A stretch of DNA of 6,446 nt. Source: Gammaproteobacteria bacterium (GTDB lineage Bacteria > Pseudomonadota > Gammaproteobacteria > Xanthomonadales > Wenzhouxiangellaceae). The DNA lies in contig PWWM01000123.1 in the NCBI GenBank assembly GCA_003561495.1, positions 1 through 6,446 on the forward strand, read 5' to 3'. Within the stretch, counting starts at the first letter, position 1. Each line of letters starts with the position of its first letter. The position numbers and the translations under genes were made by a program. Positions 5,213 through 6,446 of this stretch are shown here, piece by piece. The notes beneath the pieces are model-generated. The model saw only the letters and a list, made by a program, of their open reading frames with translations. It was not told where the DNA came from and did not search any database.

Positions 5213-6446
5213 GGTCCAGTTCCGAGTCGCGATAGCCGGTCAGGTGGGTGGCGAAACTGTGGACGCGGCGACGCTCGGGATCTGATGCCTCGTCATTGTT
5301 GTTCTCACCGTTGTCATTGCCGTTGGCTTCCAGGGCCAGGGCAATCAATTCAGCCCGTTCGGCTTCGATTCGTTCACGCATGCGCAGGTCGGCTTCGCGG
5401 TCAAAATAGCGACGACCATCGACCCAGGTTTGCTCCACTCGGGAGTACACCGACAACGGATGGCCGTTCCAGACCACCAGGTCGGCATCGAATCCTTCGG
5501 CCAGGCGCCCAGTACGATGGCCGATGCCAAGCTGATCGGCCGGCCAGGTGGAGACCATGCGAAAGGCATCGTGCTCACTGACTCCGCCGTAGCGAACGGC
5601 CTTGGCGGCCTCCAGGTTCATGCGCCGGGCGAGCTCCGGGTTGTCGGAGTGAATGCCGGTCAGCACACCGGACTCGTGCATCAGGGCCATGTTGAAGGCA
5701 ATGGCGTCGCGAGCCTCGTACTTGAATGACCACCAGTCGATGAAACCCGAGCCGGCGGCGCCGTGGGCGGCCATCTGCGGTGCAATCTTGTAGCCTTCGA
5801 GTACGTGATGGAAGGTCTTGATGACGAAGTCGAACTGTTCGGCCAATCGCATCAAGGCCAGCATCTCATCGGCGCGATAGGCATGGGAGTGAACATCGCG
5901 CTCGCCATGAATGATTTCGGCAATGGCGGCCAATTCATGGTTGGGGCGCGGTGGTACGTGGTTGCGGGCGGCCCGGCCGCGCGGCATGTCCTCGAAGGAC
6001 TGGCGGTATTCGGCCGCCTGCTGGAATTTCTCGCGAATGATTTGCTCAACGCCATGGCGGGTTTGCGGGTAGCGCGGCTCATCAGACTGCCAGTTGCTTT
6101 GCTTTGGATTCTCGCCCAGGGCGAACTTGATGCCTTCCGGGGCGGCCTCGAACACCAGGTCAGCCGGATCGGCGCCCCAGCGCATTTTGATGACCGACAT
6201 CTGGCCGCCGATGGCATTGGCCGATCCATGCAGCAGGTTGACTGCCGTCACGCCACCGGCCAGTTGACGGTAGATATTGATCGATTCAGAGTCGATGACA
6301 TCACGAATGCGCACATCGGCGGTACTGATGCGCGAGGCTTCGTTGACTCCGCCCATGATGGCGGCATGCGAGTGGGCATCGATGATTCCGGGCGTGATGT
6401 GAAGACCGGTCCCGTCAATTTCGATGGCGTTTCGCGGCGCCGACAA
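5181..6446 (-). CDS. Metal-dependent amidohydrolase, N-terminus beyond the window
   Basis: This is a 421-residue C-terminal portion of an amidohydrolase-superfamily enzyme. The frame is open through the window edge, and the TTG there is an internal codon, not a start. In window residue numbers, the first-strand motif is intact: TPGIIDAHSH with H25 and H27. Further candidate ligands are K107 (GIKFALGENPK) or K87, H186/H188 (DVHSHAYRAD), H213/H214 (TFHHVLEGYKIA) and the strand-8 Asp D268 (GIHSDNPE). The closing segment GRLAEGFDADLVVWNGHPLS follows at 313-332. It therefore looks catalytically competent, unlike its downstream partner. The missing N-terminus should hold the beta-sandwich and probably a signal peptide. 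The C-terminus carries an Asn/Asp/Glu-rich stretch (375-391) and ends in DHDEFCIFHAH, partly encoded in the overlap with the next gene. Such pairs recur, as far as I recall, in Xanthomonadales-like bacteria and Bacteroidetes. Hydrolysis of a cyclic amide or peptide-like substrate is plausible but not shown. Confidence 0.9.
   Translation of the reverse strand: MSAPRNAIEIDGTGLHITPGIIDAHSHAAIMGGVNEASRISTADVRIRDVIDSESINIYRQLAGGVTAVNLLHGSANAIGGQMSVIKMRWGADPADLVFEAAPEGIKFALGENPKQSNWQSDEPRYPQTRHGVEQIIREKFQQAAEYRQSFEDMPRGRAARNHVPPRPNHELAAIAEIIHGERDVHSHAYRADEMLALMRLAEQFDFVIKTFHHVLEGYKIAPQMAAHGAAGSGFIDWWSFKYEARDAIAFNMALMHESGVLTGIHSDNPELARRMNLEAAKAVRYGGVSEHDAFRMVSTWPADQLGIGHRTGRLAEGFDADLVVWNGHPLSVYSRVEQTWVDGRRYFDREADLRMRERIEAERAELIALALEANGNDNGENNNDEASDPERRRVHSFATHLTGYRDSELDHDEFCIFHAH

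Noticed and set aside
4178..5581. 467-codon plus-strand open frame
   Set aside because: It lies antisense to the two amidohydrolase genes, has low-complexity Gly/Arg/His composition and no recognisable domain. The opposite-strand proteins are clear family members.
6444..6446. Start codon of the right-hand amidohydrolase at the window edge
   Set aside because: It is a TTG in the middle of an open frame, and the family needs an N-terminal beta-sandwich and probably a signal peptide before this point, so the gene is simply cut.

Overview
The window looks like chromosomal DNA from a GC-rich gammaproteobacterium. Coding is dense, with overlapping or closely spaced genes. It carries a bacterial 3-hydroxyanthranilate dioxygenase and a tandem pair of exported amidohydrolase-fold proteins. 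From memory of similar gene content I would guess a Wenzhouxiangella- or Xanthomonadales-like lineage. That placement is inference; nothing in the window, such as rRNA, fixes it.

Layout. Plus strand, 1-1018: the last 33 codons of an S9-family serine peptidase (carrying its catalytic His), then, 4 bases later, a complete AEC-family permease of 303 residues with about ten membrane segments. All other genes lie on the minus strand, read from the right edge leftwards. First is a 5'-truncated metal-dependent amidohydrolase (5181-6446) with all of its visible metal ligands. It overlaps a second exported amidohydrolase-fold protein (3914-5212) in which the HxH metal motif is lost. A gene-free gap of 594 bases (3320-3913) follows, containing a near-perfect 40-base inverted repeat. 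Next is an exported type I periplasmic binding protein with an extra C-terminal domain (1634-3319), and last 3-hydroxyanthranilate 3,4-dioxygenase (1037-1540). The dioxygenase and the permease converge, with 18 bases between their stop codons.

How they may work together. The two amidohydrolases are probably co-translated and may form a complex of one active and one degenerate subunit in the periplasm; their substrate is unknown. The binding protein and dioxygenase share a strand with a 93-base gap and could be co-transcribed, but no ABC permease, ATPase or other kynurenine-pathway gene is visible, so a link between uptake and tryptophan/NAD metabolism is only a hypothesis. I saw no mobile-element genes, CRISPR array, tRNA or rRNA.

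The observations most worth following are: (1) the fusion of a Leu/Ile/Val-type binding protein to a roughly 165-residue domain that I recall as a separate small secreted protein; (2) the inverted repeat at 3554-3770, whose three arm mismatches would all be G-U pairs in an RNA copied in the direction of the flanking genes; (3) the pairing of an intact amidohydrolase with one that lacks its metal ligands.
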